A stretch of 64,000 nucleotides of DNA from Agapetus fuscipes. Taxonomy: Eukaryota; Arthropoda; Insecta; Trichoptera; Glossosomatidae. Of the stretch, positions 11,316 to 22,560 are shown in pieces (the stretch's first letter is position 1; the number at the start of each line of letters is the position of its first letter). The translations under genes and the position numbers were made by a program. The DNA is taken from NCBI GenBank assembly GCA_951799405.1, contig OX637339.1:11656001-11720000 (forward strand), read 5' to 3'. The notes beneath the pieces are model-generated. The model was given only the letters and a program-made list of their open reading frames with translations, did not search any database and had not been told where the DNA came from.

Positions 11316-11540
11316 ATAGGTTGACCACCCATGCTGTAAAAATGGTTCACTTTGCCAATGTCATCTCTGTTTCAGGGAAGGACGGCAAGAGTTGCAGGGT
11401 GTATGTCCATTTGAGATTTGATTTTTATGTTTTATGTTTATGTGAAAGCGCGAACTTATACGTGTCTGCTTGTGAAAATGCATGTAATGTGAATCTCCAA
11501 TGTAACATATCTTTGCAACTTAGATTAGATTAGATTAGTG
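11316..11540 (+). mobile_element. LINE-C 3' end copy
   Basis: aggttgaccacccatgctgt through gtttcagggaaggacggcaa to gcaacttagattagattaga. The tail is a GATTA-type simple repeat, as expected for a target-primed retroposon. Confidence 0.75.
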
Positions 11541-11689
11541 TACCAAACTGCATCCGCAACGGATTCCCAGTAATCCCATCGACTGTTTATTTTTTAACTC
11601 ATCAAGCTATTCTGGTTCACTTTGCCAATATCGATCCTGTTTCAGGGATGGACGACAAGGGGGGTTGCAAGGCATTTTGTTCACATTCC

Positions 11690-12230
11690 GACTATATTGT
11701 ATCTTGGAAACCCAGCACAAATTTGAATTAAGTTTTTTTCTCGACGGGCAAAGGTTTCACTTCCATGGAACAATGGTCCTTAGCAACCAATAAAAATATT
11801 AGTTATCCTCTTCTCTAGCAACCCGGTCATTTTTTTTTATCTATGGCATTTGTTTCGAGTTCATTTATGGTTTGTTCCATCATAACCAGTGGAGTTATTT
11901 CACAACCTACTGGTAATGAATTTACTTAATTAAGTTGAAGTTTTGCATTTGCGAGAGAAAGCCGGAACCATGCCTGCTGACTTGCGCACTCCTCACTTTT
12001 TACTTGAATACTTATAAACTTTTACTTGTTCCCAGATTAACATCTCTTAGCGGTTACTTAGTACTTCACTAAATTACTGATTACACTCAGTGTGAATGAT
12101 AATCGACTGGATTTAAATAAAGTTTTTCTTTTCCCAGATACGCATCTTCTTGTGGAGTGCTTAGTGATTTACTAAATCACTATTTTTCTTGTGGAAAGAA
12201 TAACAATTAACTAAATACTTTACTTTCTCC
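11690..12230. other. No recognised feature
   Basis: No ORF or repeat match found; a short LINE-C piece (about 11614-11668) lies just before. Confidence 0.35.
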
Positions 12231-12234
12231 GTCT

Positions 12235-12410
12235 CACAAGCCTTGAAGGCTCAGGGCCTCCCGAACCACAACCCTCCAGGACGCTCTGTCTTGTGCTGCT
12301 TCCCTCCATGGTCCCCTCATTCCCAGGACTTCCGCGTCAGCCTCGACATTGTCCGTATCCTGGGACGTCCGAGTGGTCTGACACCGGAGAAGGCACCATC
12401 CAAGCTATAA
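12235..12410 (-). mobile_element. Non-LTR retrotransposon 3' fragment
   Basis: Same family as 1120-1440 and 61565-61905 (ctcacaagccttgaaggctc, cttccctccatggtcccctc, acgtccgagtggtctgacac). Confidence 0.55.
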
Positions 12411-12411
12411 T

Positions 12412-12575
12412 ATCTATAATCTAATTTGCAAGGATATATTAACATTTAAAATTCATATTAAATGCATACCCACAAACAGGCACGTGCAATTTCGCCCTTA
12501 TAAAATATGGTGCATATGTGAGTACAATGAGTGACTTGAAAATTAAAATGCAAACCTCAAATGAACATACATTGT
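12412..12575 (-). mobile_element. LINE-C fragment
   Basis: aatctaatttgcaaggatat through ggcacgtgcaatttcgccct and caaacctcaaatgaacatac, inverted LINE-C 3' end cut off before its distal half. Confidence 0.6.
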
Positions 12576-12591
12576 CAACGTTGTCAACATT

Positions 12592-12708
12592 GTCAACGAC
12601 GTTACCATGTTGAAAGCACCGGCTCCCATAGATCACCGAAGCTAAGCAACATTGGGTGCGGATATTACTTGGATGGGTGACCGCTCAGGTACACCGCGTG
12701 TCGTTGGC
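12592..12708 (+). rRNA. 5S rRNA-like gene or retrocopy
   Basis: 117 nt starting gtcaacgac and ending gtcgttggc, which can pair as the 5S terminal stem with one G-U. Internal promoter-type blocks are recognisable: gatcaccgaagctaagcaac (box A), attgggtgcgg (intermediate element) and acttggatgggtgaccgctc (box C). Substitutions relative to insect 5S and no T-run after the 3' end argue for a pseudogene or SINE head. It abuts a SINE-A copy starting at 12715. No tandem 5S repeats nearby. Confidence 0.7.
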
Positions 12709-12714
12709 ATCTTG

Positions 12715-13020
12715 GACCGGTTCGTAGTCTAGTGGCAACACTTCGGACTCGTAAATGGAGGGTTGTGGATTCGGATCCCGGCGGAGCACAAAAAAATACC
12801 ATTTATATTTCGAATGTGCTCTTCCCTGAGTTGAAAAATTCATAAACCTTTACCAAAGACCGGTCACTGAAAGGTCCATCCAACCTTACAACAACTGGGT
12901 CTTGCTTGAGAATTGGCGCTTTCTACAGCGACGACCAAGCTCGCAGAGGTCTCTTGAGGTGTGATACACACAAAAACAGCGCTCACCAAATAAATCATCC
13001 TAATATTATTATTATTATTA
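12715..13020 (+). mobile_element. SINE-A, full-length copy
   Basis: tRNA-like head (ttcgtagtctagtggcaaca, ggattcggatcccggcggag), body (accatttatatttcgaatgt; ccaaccttacaacaactggg) and LINE-E-like tail (cttgaggtgtgatacacaca, aaataaatcatcctaatatt) ending in (ATT)n. Best reference copy for the family. Confidence 0.8.
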
Positions 13021-13135
13021 TACACCCTGCAAATTTTGCCGATCTTTCCTGAAAGATGGGTGACATTGGCAAAATGAACATTTTTTTCAGTATGGGTGGT
13101 TAGCCTTATACCAACCTATAAGTCAAGGAAATTAA
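13021..13135 (-). mobile_element. LINE-C fragment
   Basis: caccctgcaaattttgccga through gggtgacattggcaaaatga to ccaacctataagtcaaggaa, the promoter-distal part of the inverted LINE-C 3' end. Confidence 0.65.
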
Positions 13136-13401
13136 AAGCCCTTTAAAATTTATTAACTTTATACAGATCGTTTTTATGTTAATTAATTTGAGTATATGAT
13201 GCTCGAGCGCTTTCGACTGCTATCCAGTCATCGTATCGCTGGGAGCTAGCTCCGGAATATAATATTATGTAAAGCTTAGTACTTGGGTACAGATTTCACT
13301 TTTACTTCACATGTGTGCGTATTACCGTATCGTCTTTACACATGGTAAACAAACTATAAAGATAACCATCTTCATTTTACTCTAACAGCCATGCTAACAG
13401 C

Positions 13402-13569
13402 CTTTTCACACCGGACGCATTCTGCCCGGATTTGCCCATGGGTTTTCATCCGGTGCGCAGAAGTGTATGGGCTTGTATGGGAGCTTTCAGACTAGTCCCA
13501 TTCTATCCGGCCGCCAGGTAGCCAATCCGGGTAAACAATTCGGGTAGAATGCAATCTAGTGTGAAAGTA
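13402..13569. mobile_element. TIR MITE ('tttcacac..gacgcattctgcc')
   Basis: Left end ttttcacaccggacgcattc and right end tagaatgcaatctagtgtga are imperfect inverted repeats. Related copies, inverted, lie at 39385-39555 and 40831-40990. Confidence 0.55.
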
Positions 13570-13589
13570 AAATCCTCCGGACAGAATGG

Positions 13590-13840
13590 CGGTTGATCTG
13601 CAATGTTGACGGCTAGGGTTTATTAAATTGAAATTTGTTTTCTGTTTTAGTTTTGATGTCCATACGTGTTGTTATTTATAGATTTAAAAAAATGTGATTT
13701 GTCGTGTATGATCCTTGATTTATAGGTTGGTATGCGGCTGACCACCCATGCTGTAAAAATGGTTCACTTTGCCAATGTCACCCCTGTTTCAGGGAAGGAC
13801 GGCAAGAGTTGCAGGGTGTATGTCGATTCGAGGTTTGTTC
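13590..13840 (+). mobile_element. LINE-C longer 3' copy
   Basis: Starts with tggcggttgatctgcaatgt and gctagggtttattaaattga, which in the long copy at 37268-37830 follow the LINE ORF stop, then runs into the LINE-C 3' end (ttgatttataggttggtatg). It shows that the short family C repeat is the 3' UTR of a LINE. Confidence 0.65.
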
Positions 13841-13914
13841 CTGAAATGGACCTAAATTTGTGTACACCAGATTTTTCTTTACATTGAATCATTGTATCAA
13901 TCCAGACTTTTCAA

Positions 13915-14135
13915 TTTGATGGTCTGTAATCTCAGTTGCAAAGATAGTTGATAACATATCAAATACTTGCTCACAAACAAACGTGTGTAAATCCTGAATG
14001 TGTACTTATAAAGTAAAATCCAAACCTGAAATGAACATAAACCCTGCAACCTTTGTCGACCTTCCCTGGGACAGGGGTGACAATGGCAAAGTGAACCATT
14101 TTTTACAGTATGGGTGGTCAGCCTCATACCAACCA
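13915..14135 (-). mobile_element. LINE-C 3' end copy
   Basis: ggtctgtaatctcagttgca to tcagcctcataccaaccagt, near-complete inverted copy. Confidence 0.65.
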
Positions 14136-14860
14136 GTCATTCTTGAAAGTGGGTGCCTTTCTACCCCCCTCCCAAGCCGACGTCTTTTTCTTTTGATGGA
14201 AATTTCTGACCCTCGTTTCTTTGCGGTCCCCAACTCAGTACAGAATAGATCATGGGGCCCGAAAAATTTGGCATGTCTGTTGTAAAACACCCGCACAAAT
14301 GAAAAATCGTATCAAATAAGATTTGCACGGTCGATGGCTCGGTGAATTTACGAAGTAGGTATCTGCTTTATCGCCTAAATTTTTTACTCGATTTATAGTT
14401 TTGCTTTCTTTTACCTCAATTCACAGTCTGGCAAGGTTTGCTTTAACAAGCTGCTGTAGGTAATCTATAATCTAAGTTGCAAGGAAGATTCCTATTTATG
14501 CACACACACAAACAAACACTGAGGCGTTTTAACCAATAGACTACGGCCGTGCAATGTTGTTACTTGTGTGTTGATGAATCACGTTAGTTCCACATGAGGC
14601 ATTGTTTATATAATATACTTTTAATAATCCCCATGAATTATTCATAGGCTGTTTGTGTGTCTGGCCACCTCCATGCTCTTATATCGTCTTGCCCCTCTGA
14701 TGTACAAAGAGTTCTTTAATATACGATCATAGGAGGAAGTCTTCCTGTCTTTACAAGTTACTTTAGGACTCTTTCATCACACATTTGAAAGCATACGAGT
14801 AGATTTAACATATTTAGCTCGCCAGAGTCATCGATGTGTCGAAAAAACGCAGCTAAGGTG
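14136..14860. other. No recognised feature
   Basis: No supported gene. A very short LINE-C end piece is at about 14460-14485. Confidence 0.35.
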
Positions 14861-14864
14861 CACA

Positions 14865-14950
14865 AATAGTTCAACTTCTTACCGCGTAGTCCCCGAAAAG
14901 GTCGCATGTAGCGCGTGGACTCTATATTTTTACAGGTGTGTATAGGGGCC
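14865..14950 (-). mobile_element. SINE-B 3' fragment
   Basis: caacttcttaccgcgtagtc, cgaaaaggtcgcatgtagcg and tttttacaggtgtg match the inverted 3' end of SINE-B. Confidence 0.6.
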
Positions 14951-14984
14951 GGCCTCTTCAATTAAATTTATGGTTTCCTAACTC

Positions 14985-15170
14985 CCGGAGGACTGGTCGT
15001 CGCTGCAAAGCGCCAATTCTCCAGCAAGACCCAATTGCTGTAAGGCTGATGGACCTATTGTGACCCGTCTTTTGTAAAAGCAATGAATTTTTCAATTCAC
15101 GAAGAGTATATTTTGAAAATGTAAATATTTATTTGTGCTCCGCCGGGAATCCAACTCACGACCTTCCGAA
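14985..15170 (-). mobile_element. SINE-A copy
   Basis: ggtcgtcgctgcaaagcgcc, ccaattgctgtaaggctgat and tgtgctccgccgggaatcca are the inverted SINE-A body and head. Confidence 0.65.
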
Positions 15171-15187
15171 TTATTATTGTTATTGTG

Positions 15188-15297
15188 AAATAAACACCGA
15201 AACGGGAAATCATCTCTGACACCTTTGGTGGGAATCGAACCCTAACCCTCTGCAAGCTTTGAACGTAAGCATTCTACCAAATCAGCTATAGACAAGA
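15188..15297 (-). mobile_element. SINE-B 5' fragment
   Basis: gaaataaacaccgaaacggg, ggtgggaatcgaaccctaac and atcagctatagac are the inverted tRNA-like head of SINE-B. Confidence 0.65.
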
Positions 15298-15840
15298 GTT
15301 TTTTGAATCGATTTATTTACATGAAAGCTACATTTCTAAAGTTACATGCTTTCTTTCCGGTTCGGTTGGGACCATATCCCGAGCTAAGGCTAAGAAGGCT
15401 ATCTGTTCCAAGCCATCGCGAGTTTGTTGGTATAAGCAGAGTGTACATTCTGCTACGTGTCATGTGCTAAAGATAACAGATTCTCGAGAAGCCGTGTCGC
15501 TAATATCAAAAGGAAACATCAATAATATCGTAATAAGACGATACTGAGAAGTCGTGATGTCGTTACACATGTGAATCTACTTGTACTTTATGTTACATCA
15601 AGTGTTATTGGGTCCAGTTGGACAACGCTTTTCAAACTTTTCCCTCTTAGTTAACTTCTACTAATATTAACTGTAGATTGCAATGGTGATTCATAAAATG
15701 GTTAATTTTTTTTAACCATTCTCTCTCTACAACAGGAAATCTGTAACCATTCCGCTAGAAGTGGTCAGAGTCTCATTGTTTTTATCCTGACGTTAATAAG
15801 CTTTTAATCTTTGAAAGCAAAGAAAGTGCGATCTGTATAT
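15298..15840. other. No recognised feature
   Basis: No ORF or repeat match found. Confidence 0.35.
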
Positions 15841-16235
15841 TCTTACGAATGTATGAGTTCATGTCTATCTGTTTTTATGATTGTGTGTGTCTAGGCGTAT
15901 TTACTTGCTATATATGTGTTTGTGTAGTTCAAGTAAGTGTTTGACACTTTGAACTGTTGGTACTTCTCTTTCTCTATGGAAACATCCATTCGAGAGGCGT
16001 CTCGTATGGTGTGGAACATGCGAAATTAGGCCTTGGTCATATACAAATACATTAACGCCCCAGCCGTGAAGCCGCCAATACAGAAGTTGCACAGTGAACC
16101 ATATGTAATTAATTTGTTAAAAAATAAATACTGTAAAATAAATTCAACTGCAATTTTATTAAAAGTGAACCCGAAATAAATCAAAACAATATCTTCAGAT
16201 ATTGACTATTGTGAAGTTATGCTACGAGAGGGGGC
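15841..16235 (+). mobile_element. Possible solo LTR
   Basis: TATA-like stretch, aaataaatactgtaaaataaat with AATAAA-like signals, and a purine run gagagggggc followed by TGTCATAG, which resembles a polypurine tract/LTR start. No duplicated flanks found. Confidence 0.3.
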
Positions 16236-16240
16236 TGTCA

Positions 16241-16755
16241 TAGTAAAAAATATGTTTTGTTATTAATTTAATTTCTTTGAAAAATCATTTCATACCTTTT
16301 CTCCATTTATACTCACTGAATATTCCGCCTAATGAATCAATTCTACATATACTTAAGTCCCGGAGGATATAGTATCTCAGGCAAGGCCTTACTGGAAGAT
16401 GCCTTAGATATGGCCTTGGAACCCAGGTTGAGAGGCACTGGGGCAACTGAAGTGTCTGCAGATGTTATCTGCGTGTTGTTTCAACGCCTGCTAACCCTTG
16501 TTCCTCGCTGACTCACTAACTGCTCCATACCAACATAAATGCTCTCTTCTGTTCCACACTTCTCTCTGATTATCATTAAACAGTCCTGCCGACGAAAGCT
16601 GCAGTGCTTTCATACATACAATATTGTGAGCTTACAACAGATATCTCGTTATTAGGATTATGCAGATACGGGTGAAAAACAGACGCACCTCAGTTGTCGT
16701 CATAATAAAATGTATACAAAGACTAAATGTGTGTCGCCCGCCGAACTAGGGGGTG
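16241..16755. other. No recognised feature
   Basis: No supported feature. Confidence 0.35.
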
Positions 16756-16759
16756 GTCA

Positions 16760-16985
16760 GATCCTCTGCAGGGTCTCCTGCACTTATTGTCACTGTATGG
16801 TCACCTCTGTTTCGGGGAAGGTTGGCAAGAGTTGCAGGGTTCATTTGAGATTTAAATTTTTATATTGTAGGTTCACATGCGGCATTTTTAAAAGCGCGAA
16901 CTGATACGTATCTGCTTGTGAGAATACATATAATATGAATCTCCAATGTTACATATTTTTGCAACTGAGATTAGAGATATGATTA
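16760..16985 (+). mobile_element. LINE-C 3' end copy
   Basis: acctctgtttcggggaaggt to catatttttgcaactgagat, diverged. Confidence 0.6.
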
Positions 16986-16987
16986 GA

Positions 16988-17135
16988 TGGTCGTGGGGAT
17001 GAGGCGTCGGCACTAGAATTTGAGTTTTTGAAACAATCACAAGTTCGAACCCCGCCTGCGCCGTGCCCTATCGACAATAATTTTGACCGTGGTTCAATAG
17101 ATGTCATTGGGTTATCACTAATTGATAATGTGAAT
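16988..17135 (+). mobile_element. SINE-C fragment
   Basis: ggtcgtggggatgaggcgtc head with cacaagttcgaaccccgcct (box B), then aattttgaccgtggttcaat and agatgtcattgggttatcac. Confidence 0.55.
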
Positions 17136-17451
17136 CGAGTTTTTATAGCATGGGGGTTCAGCCTCGTACCAACCTAGTAGTCAAGGAACATGTTTGTAAA
17201 AAAGCATTCGTAGACCGAAGCGCTTGAGTGCTGAGGTGTGCATGTGTTATTGTAATGAAGCCCACATCTGGTCTACATCAGGCACTACCGACTCACACGC
17301 AGGAAGCGCTGGGCTCTAAATAATTACAACTGCTCTATATACCTCCTAATCTAAGTTGCACAATGCTCAGCCAAGGCCCAGGTAAGGCTGGATGGAACTA
17401 TGGTGAACGGTATTTGATAAACGCAGATGATTTTTCCGACCCAACAAAGAC

Positions 17452-17580
17452 CGGTCCGTAGTCCTGTCGTAACGCTTCGGAATCGTAAACGGGAGGTTAA
17501 GGGTTCGAATCCCGACGGAGCACAAAAAATAATATACCATTTATATTTTCAAATATGCTGGGTTGAAAAATTCGTATACC
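17452..17580 (+). mobile_element. SINE-A 5' copy
   Basis: cggtccgtagtcctgtcgta...gggttcgaatcccgacggag then ataccatttatattttcaaa. It stops before the tail and runs into a LINE-C fragment (17585-17700, inverted). Confidence 0.65.
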
Positions 17581-17702
17581 GTTACACATGCCGCATGTGG
17601 ACTTAAAATATGAAAACCCAATCTCAAATGTACAGAAGCCCTCGGAACTATTGCCAACCTTCCCTGAAACAGGGGTGACATTGGCACAGAGAAGCATTCT
17701 TA

Positions 17703-17953
17703 GGGCCTGTTGATGGCCTGTTGCACCAAACTCCAATCAGACGAAAATCAAAATTAAGCGTGATTTCTCCCTTTCAAATCAAACAATTGATTGCATATAC
17801 GTAAGTCAGCTGATGTGAATCATATTTCCTGTTCAAATTCCATCACATTTTTACCAACTTTCGAGGAATATTTAACCGAGGTCCTTACCAGAAGTAAGCA
17901 ATCAAATTTGATGTTTCAATCAAATATTGATTGGAGGTTGGTGCAACAGGCCC
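17703..17953. mobile_element. MITE-D copy 2
   Basis: Starts GGGCCTGTTGATGGCCTGTT (with a small internal duplication of the end) and closes GGTTGGTGCAACAGGCCC; TA on both flanks (17701-17702, 17954-17955). Inverted ends pair ggcctgttgcaccaaactcc with its complement. Confidence 0.8.
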
Positions 17954-18259
17954 TAACAGTGTGAGTGATCAAAGAAATGAATCAATTAATTAATATCTTA
18001 CATTGCTAAACAATACAATTAAATAACAATAATTAAAGTAAGTTTGAAATACTTGCGTATGTTTTGATTAAATTATACATTTTTTGTAAATTGAACATTC
18101 ATAATTTGAATGCCGTATTTCCATCAAACAGGTCATCAAATTTATTTTTGTGATTATTAAATCATTGAATTATTAGTAAAGGTTTCCACATCCTCTATGA
18201 TTCATCACCATCATCATGATAATATAGTTCTACTTGGACAGATGACTTATTTAGTTTTG

Positions 18260-18365
18260 TCAAGGCTGGGTGCACGTTGCCGGTCTTTGAACCCGGCCAG
18301 TGCGCCCCGTTAGTCGCCGCTGTGACCACTGGACTAGGAGCCGGCACTTCCTGCCAAAGCTATTT
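18260..18365 (-). mobile_element. tRNA-like SINE head
   Basis: On the minus strand ctcctagtccagtggtcaca (box A-like) and ccgggttcaaagaccggc (box B-like). No body recognised; probably a fourth tRNA-derived retroposon. Confidence 0.4.
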
Positions 18366-18479
18366 ACATCCTACGCAGACACGGCAAGTAGTGTTCCAAT
18401 AAATCATATCAAATAGTACTTACTACGGAGCTCACTTACTTTCACAGCAATTGTGTAATTCTTAATAATACGCACATGG

Positions 18480-18575
18480 TGCAACTTCTTACCGCGCTGT
18501 CCCCGAAAAGTTCGCATGTTGCGTGTGGAACCTATTTATTTTTTACAGGTATGGAGACCGGCCTTAGGTACTATT
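18480..18575 (-). mobile_element. SINE-B 3' fragment
   Basis: gcaacttcttaccgcgctgt and cgcatgttgcgtgtggaacc, inverted SINE-B 3' end. Confidence 0.6.
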
Positions 18576-18837
18576 TAAATTGAATTAATAATGTAAAAAT
18601 ACAACTTTTTTTTCTTCTTACTGTAGCGTTGTTTTTATCATATTTTTTAAGTAGGTTTGTTTTTTATTCTTAAAATAAAAATTAAATACTTCAATTAATT
18701 CAGTTGTCCTCTTGATGCTACAACATTGAAAGCGCTCGAAGAAATAAATCAACTAGCGTAGAAATACTTAGTGTTTTTTTTCCATTATCAATTTAAAATT
18801 AATCTTCACAATAGCAATACATAAACCCTGCAACTTT

Positions 18838-19057
18838 TACTTCAATTGAAGTGAGATTTTCCCATCTCCCGACGTGTCTAGTTCTCATTTCTTGTGAAGG
18901 CTGAGTTAACCTTGCCACGATTTTTATTTTGGGTTTGAAATAAACACCGAAACTGAAAATCATTAATGACACCCTCGGTGGAAATCGAACCCGAGTTCTC
19001 AGCATGCAATACAAGCATTCTGCCAACTGAACCAACCGGACTATACCTCCTCCTCTC
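18838..19057 (-). mobile_element. SINE-B copy
   Basis: acttcaattgaagtgagatt, gtgaaggctgagttaacctt and ggtggaaatcgaacccgagt ... ctgaaccaaccggac: inverted body and tRNA-like head. Confidence 0.7.
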
Positions 19058-19139
19058 GTCACAACAACTCGCAGAACGGCTCGCATTCATCACTTTGCAG
19101 TCGACATCATGACATCATGACAACTATGAGAACTTGGTG

Positions 19140-19440
19140 TTTTCACGACTCATTCCTTTGTCAAACTGCCCGCTTGTAGAACGAGTTACCAGAATCTGTG
19201 TTCCCACCCCAATTAAACCTTTTCCTTTTTTAAAACCAACATCGATCGCCACTTCCTTTTAGTGTCTCAAAACAAACCAGCGCAGCACACAACACAAAAC
19301 TACGCAGCTAGCAGTTCTGCTACAAAGAATCAGGACATCAACCGCCACATCACCAACACCTCTGCGGCACTACAACAAGTGTCATAGTCTCACAACAAGA
19401 GTCTCTGAAATCTAGGAAGTCTCACGCACAGGATTCCTTA
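19140..19440 (+). mobile_element. LINE-2 C-terminal and 3' UTR fragment
   Basis: Translates with frameshifts to FHDSFLCQTARL and NELPESVFPPQLNLF, the LINE ORF2 end, followed by the acatcaaccgccacatcacc 3' block shared with 905-1062. Confidence 0.6.
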
Positions 19441-19445
19441 AAAAT

Positions 19446-19840
19446 ATTAGAATGGTCGTAGGCTCAATTTCCAGCGGAGCATAAAAAAATATCATTAAAA
19501 TTTGAAAATATGGTCTTCGTTGGGTTGAAAAATTCATATGCTATTTTCAAAGGTACAACCAGCCTTACAGCAACTGGGTCTATAATCTATAATCTAAGTT
19601 GCAAAGGTATTTTAACATTTAATTTTAACATAAAAGAACTCGTATTAAATGCATGCCCACAGACAGGCACATGCAGGATCGCGCCTACACATTCTGCACG
19701 TGGGCATACAAATAAGCAAAATCTCACATGAACATAAACCTTGCAACTCCTGCCGCCTTTCCCTGAAACCTTGGTAGCATTGGCAAAAGTTACCCAATTT
19801 TTACAGCACGGGGGGTTAGCCTGATACCAATCTTGCTCCT
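19446..19840. mobile_element. SINE-A fragment followed by inverted LINE-C
   Basis: 19446-19580 is SINE-A body (+), ending cagccttacagcaactgggt; 19581-19840 is LINE-C 3' end (-), from taatctaagttgcaaaggta to taccaatctt. Confidence 0.6.
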
Positions 19841-20139
19841 GGGCCTTGCTGGTATAATTGGTGCTTTCTGTAGCGACTTTCTAAATCATCCTAGTATTTA
19901 TTGAGCGGGGTAAGTTTATGCTTACACATGCTGCATGCGTGCCCATTTAATAACAACAATAACCGAGTTTAATAAACGCAAGTGGGTTCAATTGCTCCCA
20001 CTGTCTGTCTCCTTCCCACTCACTGAGTTGCGTGTGGGTTAGAGAGAGAGGGCCCTACGTGGTTAATTGATACTATGAAGTCTAATAATCATGATACCAA
20101 CAGTGGGAGACTAAAACTAAAAAAAAATAGACTCCGAGT

Positions 20140-20720
20140 ATTCAAAATATTGTTATGAATATGTAATTGTGTGTTTTGTTTGTCTGTGTTAGTGTCTGTG
20201 AAGTCTCTCTAGAAATAAATAGATGTTAGTTATTCCTTAACTTATAGGTTGGTATGAGGCTGACCAACCATACCAGACCATTGTCAATAAATGGTTCACT
20301 TGCCAATGTCACCTCTGTTTCAGGGAAAGTCGGCAAGAGTTGTAGGGCTTATGTTCATTTGAGATTGGGTTTTTATGTTGTAAGCCTACATGCGGTATGT
20401 GTAAGCGCGAACTTATACGTGTCTACTTGTGGGATTTCACTTGATATGAATCTTAAATGTAATATATCTTTGTAATTTAGATTATAGATAGATTATTGGT
20501 AATTATATAATTTCTACTGTTTGAGTTTGTTCGAGTGTGTTCTAGTAAAGTCTCACATGTACCAATTCTCAATGATTCGAGCATGATCCTTATTCTTGCT
20601 ACAAGGGCCAAAACAATGTAACTGGAGAAGCCAACCGACCGTTGTATTGGGTACGCGTAGAGTGGCTCTGTATGTGAACCGAATCCGAAATAAATTGTGT
20701 AAAAAAAATCACCGCAATTT
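20140..20720 (+). mobile_element. LTR-like repeat with nested LINE-C
   Basis: tgtgttttgtttgtctgtgt and gtgaagtctctctagaaata precede, and tctagtaaagtctcacatgt follows, a LINE-C copy at 20240-20493. Inverted relatives lie at 39625-39985 and 60410-60955. LTR identity is a guess based on the gaaataaat signals. Confidence 0.4.
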
Positions 20721-20803
20721 GAATTGAATTGAACCCGCGATAATTGTAGCAATATCCCTCGGATATGTGACGTTATCCATACCAGCCCCATCGCGACGGG
20801 GCA

Positions 20804-20940
20804 GTGGGGAGTGAAGTGGTTGGCGTAAGGCAGGCCCCTGTAAAAATAAATAGGTTCCACTCGCCACATGCGAAACCCTTCGGGGATAACACGACAAGAA
20901 GTTACTCTATATGTGTAGCTAGGTTGCGTTTGCGTTGCGT
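20804..20940 (+). mobile_element. SINE-B 3' copy
   Basis: gtgaagtggttggcgtaagg, cactcgccacatgcgaaacc, ttcggggataacacgacaag, ending gcgttgcg. Confidence 0.7.
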
Positions 20941-21675
20941 TATGTCATTTTGTACGTATTTCCCCTATCCATGCAGCGTGAGTAAGCGTGAACTCACACG
21001 TTTTCTTGTATTGATGACCCATTGATATTGTTGTTAGTTAGGTAATTACGCAACTAGGACATGTTGATAAACAAGGCAGGTACTCTATACCCACCTGCAT
21101 CATTATATAGTCGTACATATATCATATGTATGGCTAGCTGTTATCTATGTATTTATTCACACGTGTCATATCAACAAATTCCTGCCGTATGTAGAACACG
21201 TATGATAACAATATACGACACAACACACACGTCTTCTACTTCTTCTGTGAGTGCCCTGTCAGGTCTCCCCGACGTTGCCGATCAGTTTGGCAAAGGCTTG
21301 GGGGTCGCTCCTTTACCATCAGTATAACGAAAGGGAAGATCTGATTTTCACTGTCTGGCCATACAAGCCCGAATGCGGCACGCCAACTGCGTGTTTAACC
21401 CGCCCGTTTTAGAATAATGTCTCTGGTAGTAATCCGGACGGGGATTGGGAATCAAGATAAAGGAGGAACACCGGAGAGGACTGCAACTTGTTTAACACGC
21501 CATAATATACTGTTCAAAATTTACCTAACTCAACCTTCTTGGTCGGAGGTCGGTTCAACAAAGAGAGTTATGACAGAAGACACAGAAAACGTCTTATTTT
21601 TCTTTTTTAGTTTTATAGCTATTACAGATTTCTTTCTAGTTTTACAACTGTCAGGCTAAATTCAGACCAGTCTTA
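20941..21675. other. No recognised feature
   Basis: Two ORFs of 80-88 codons exist but have no motif I recognise. Confidence 0.35.
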
Positions 21676-21679
21676 AAAT

Positions 21680-21965
21680 AAAAATATTAGGACGATTTAT
21701 TTGGTGAGTGCTGTTTTGTGTAAATCACATTTCAAGAGCCCTCTGCAAACTTGGTCGTCGCTGTAGAAACCGCCAATACTCCAGCAATACCCCGTTAGAT
21801 GTACCTGTGGTGACCGGTCTTTGATAAAGGCAGACTATTTTTTCAATCCCTCAGCGAAGAACATGTTTGAAAATTGTTTTTATTTTACGCTCAGCCGGGT
21901 ATCGAACCCACTAACTTTCAACAACTGGTCCGAAGTGTATAACTACTAGACTACGGTCTTCTCTA
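21680..21965 (-). mobile_element. SINE-A, near full-length
   Basis: From aggacgatttatttggtgag (tail) through ttggtcgtcgctgtagaaac to cagccgggtatcgaacccac and actactagactacggtcttc (head), inverted. Confidence 0.7.
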
Positions 21966-22369
21966 CGAAATGCAGATATCTGCAATCATGTAGCACCATC
22001 AGCTGTTCATGCTCCACATTGAGTTGAAGTGCCAGTTGTATGTTGATTGTTTTGACAGCAGTGACGTAATGGGAGTGCTAGCTGTATGCCTGTCTGCTGT
22101 AATGCTTGTGTATGCTTGTGAGTATTGAGTGCTAATGGATGGTCTGGCGCCTCTCCATCCTGCGGCCTCATGACGTCATCAGCACTTCTGTAACACTGAC
22201 ACACTCATGGAGCAGTGCCAGGGAACTGGGGACCACTGATTTGCTCTTCTTGTTTTGCTCTTATTGTATGTCATATGACCTATTGGGAAGAAAGGCTGGT
22301 TACTGGAAACCAGGCGTAACGATTTTGTTTCTAGTTAAACGGGCTTTCATACAAGCTTTTTTTTTATTA

Positions 22370-22560
22370 TGACTATGGATATCCCATTCTTCGCATTTCA
22401 GGAATTTGGTCCATCCATACCTTTTTTGACCGTCCTCTACCCCGCCATTCATTTATTCTTGCACCGTATACTTTCTGAGTCACTCTTTCGTCATTTACAA
22501 GTCCATAAAAAGTTCCTGAGGTTTTCCCATGAGGCTGCACGAATATAATCCACAATTAAT
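22370..22560 (-). mobile_element. LINE-C ORF fragment
   Basis: Minus strand encodes NEWRGRGRSKKVWMDQIPEM, matching the GRPRKVWMDQISEI segment of the long LINE-C copy at 37268-37830. Confidence 0.65.
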
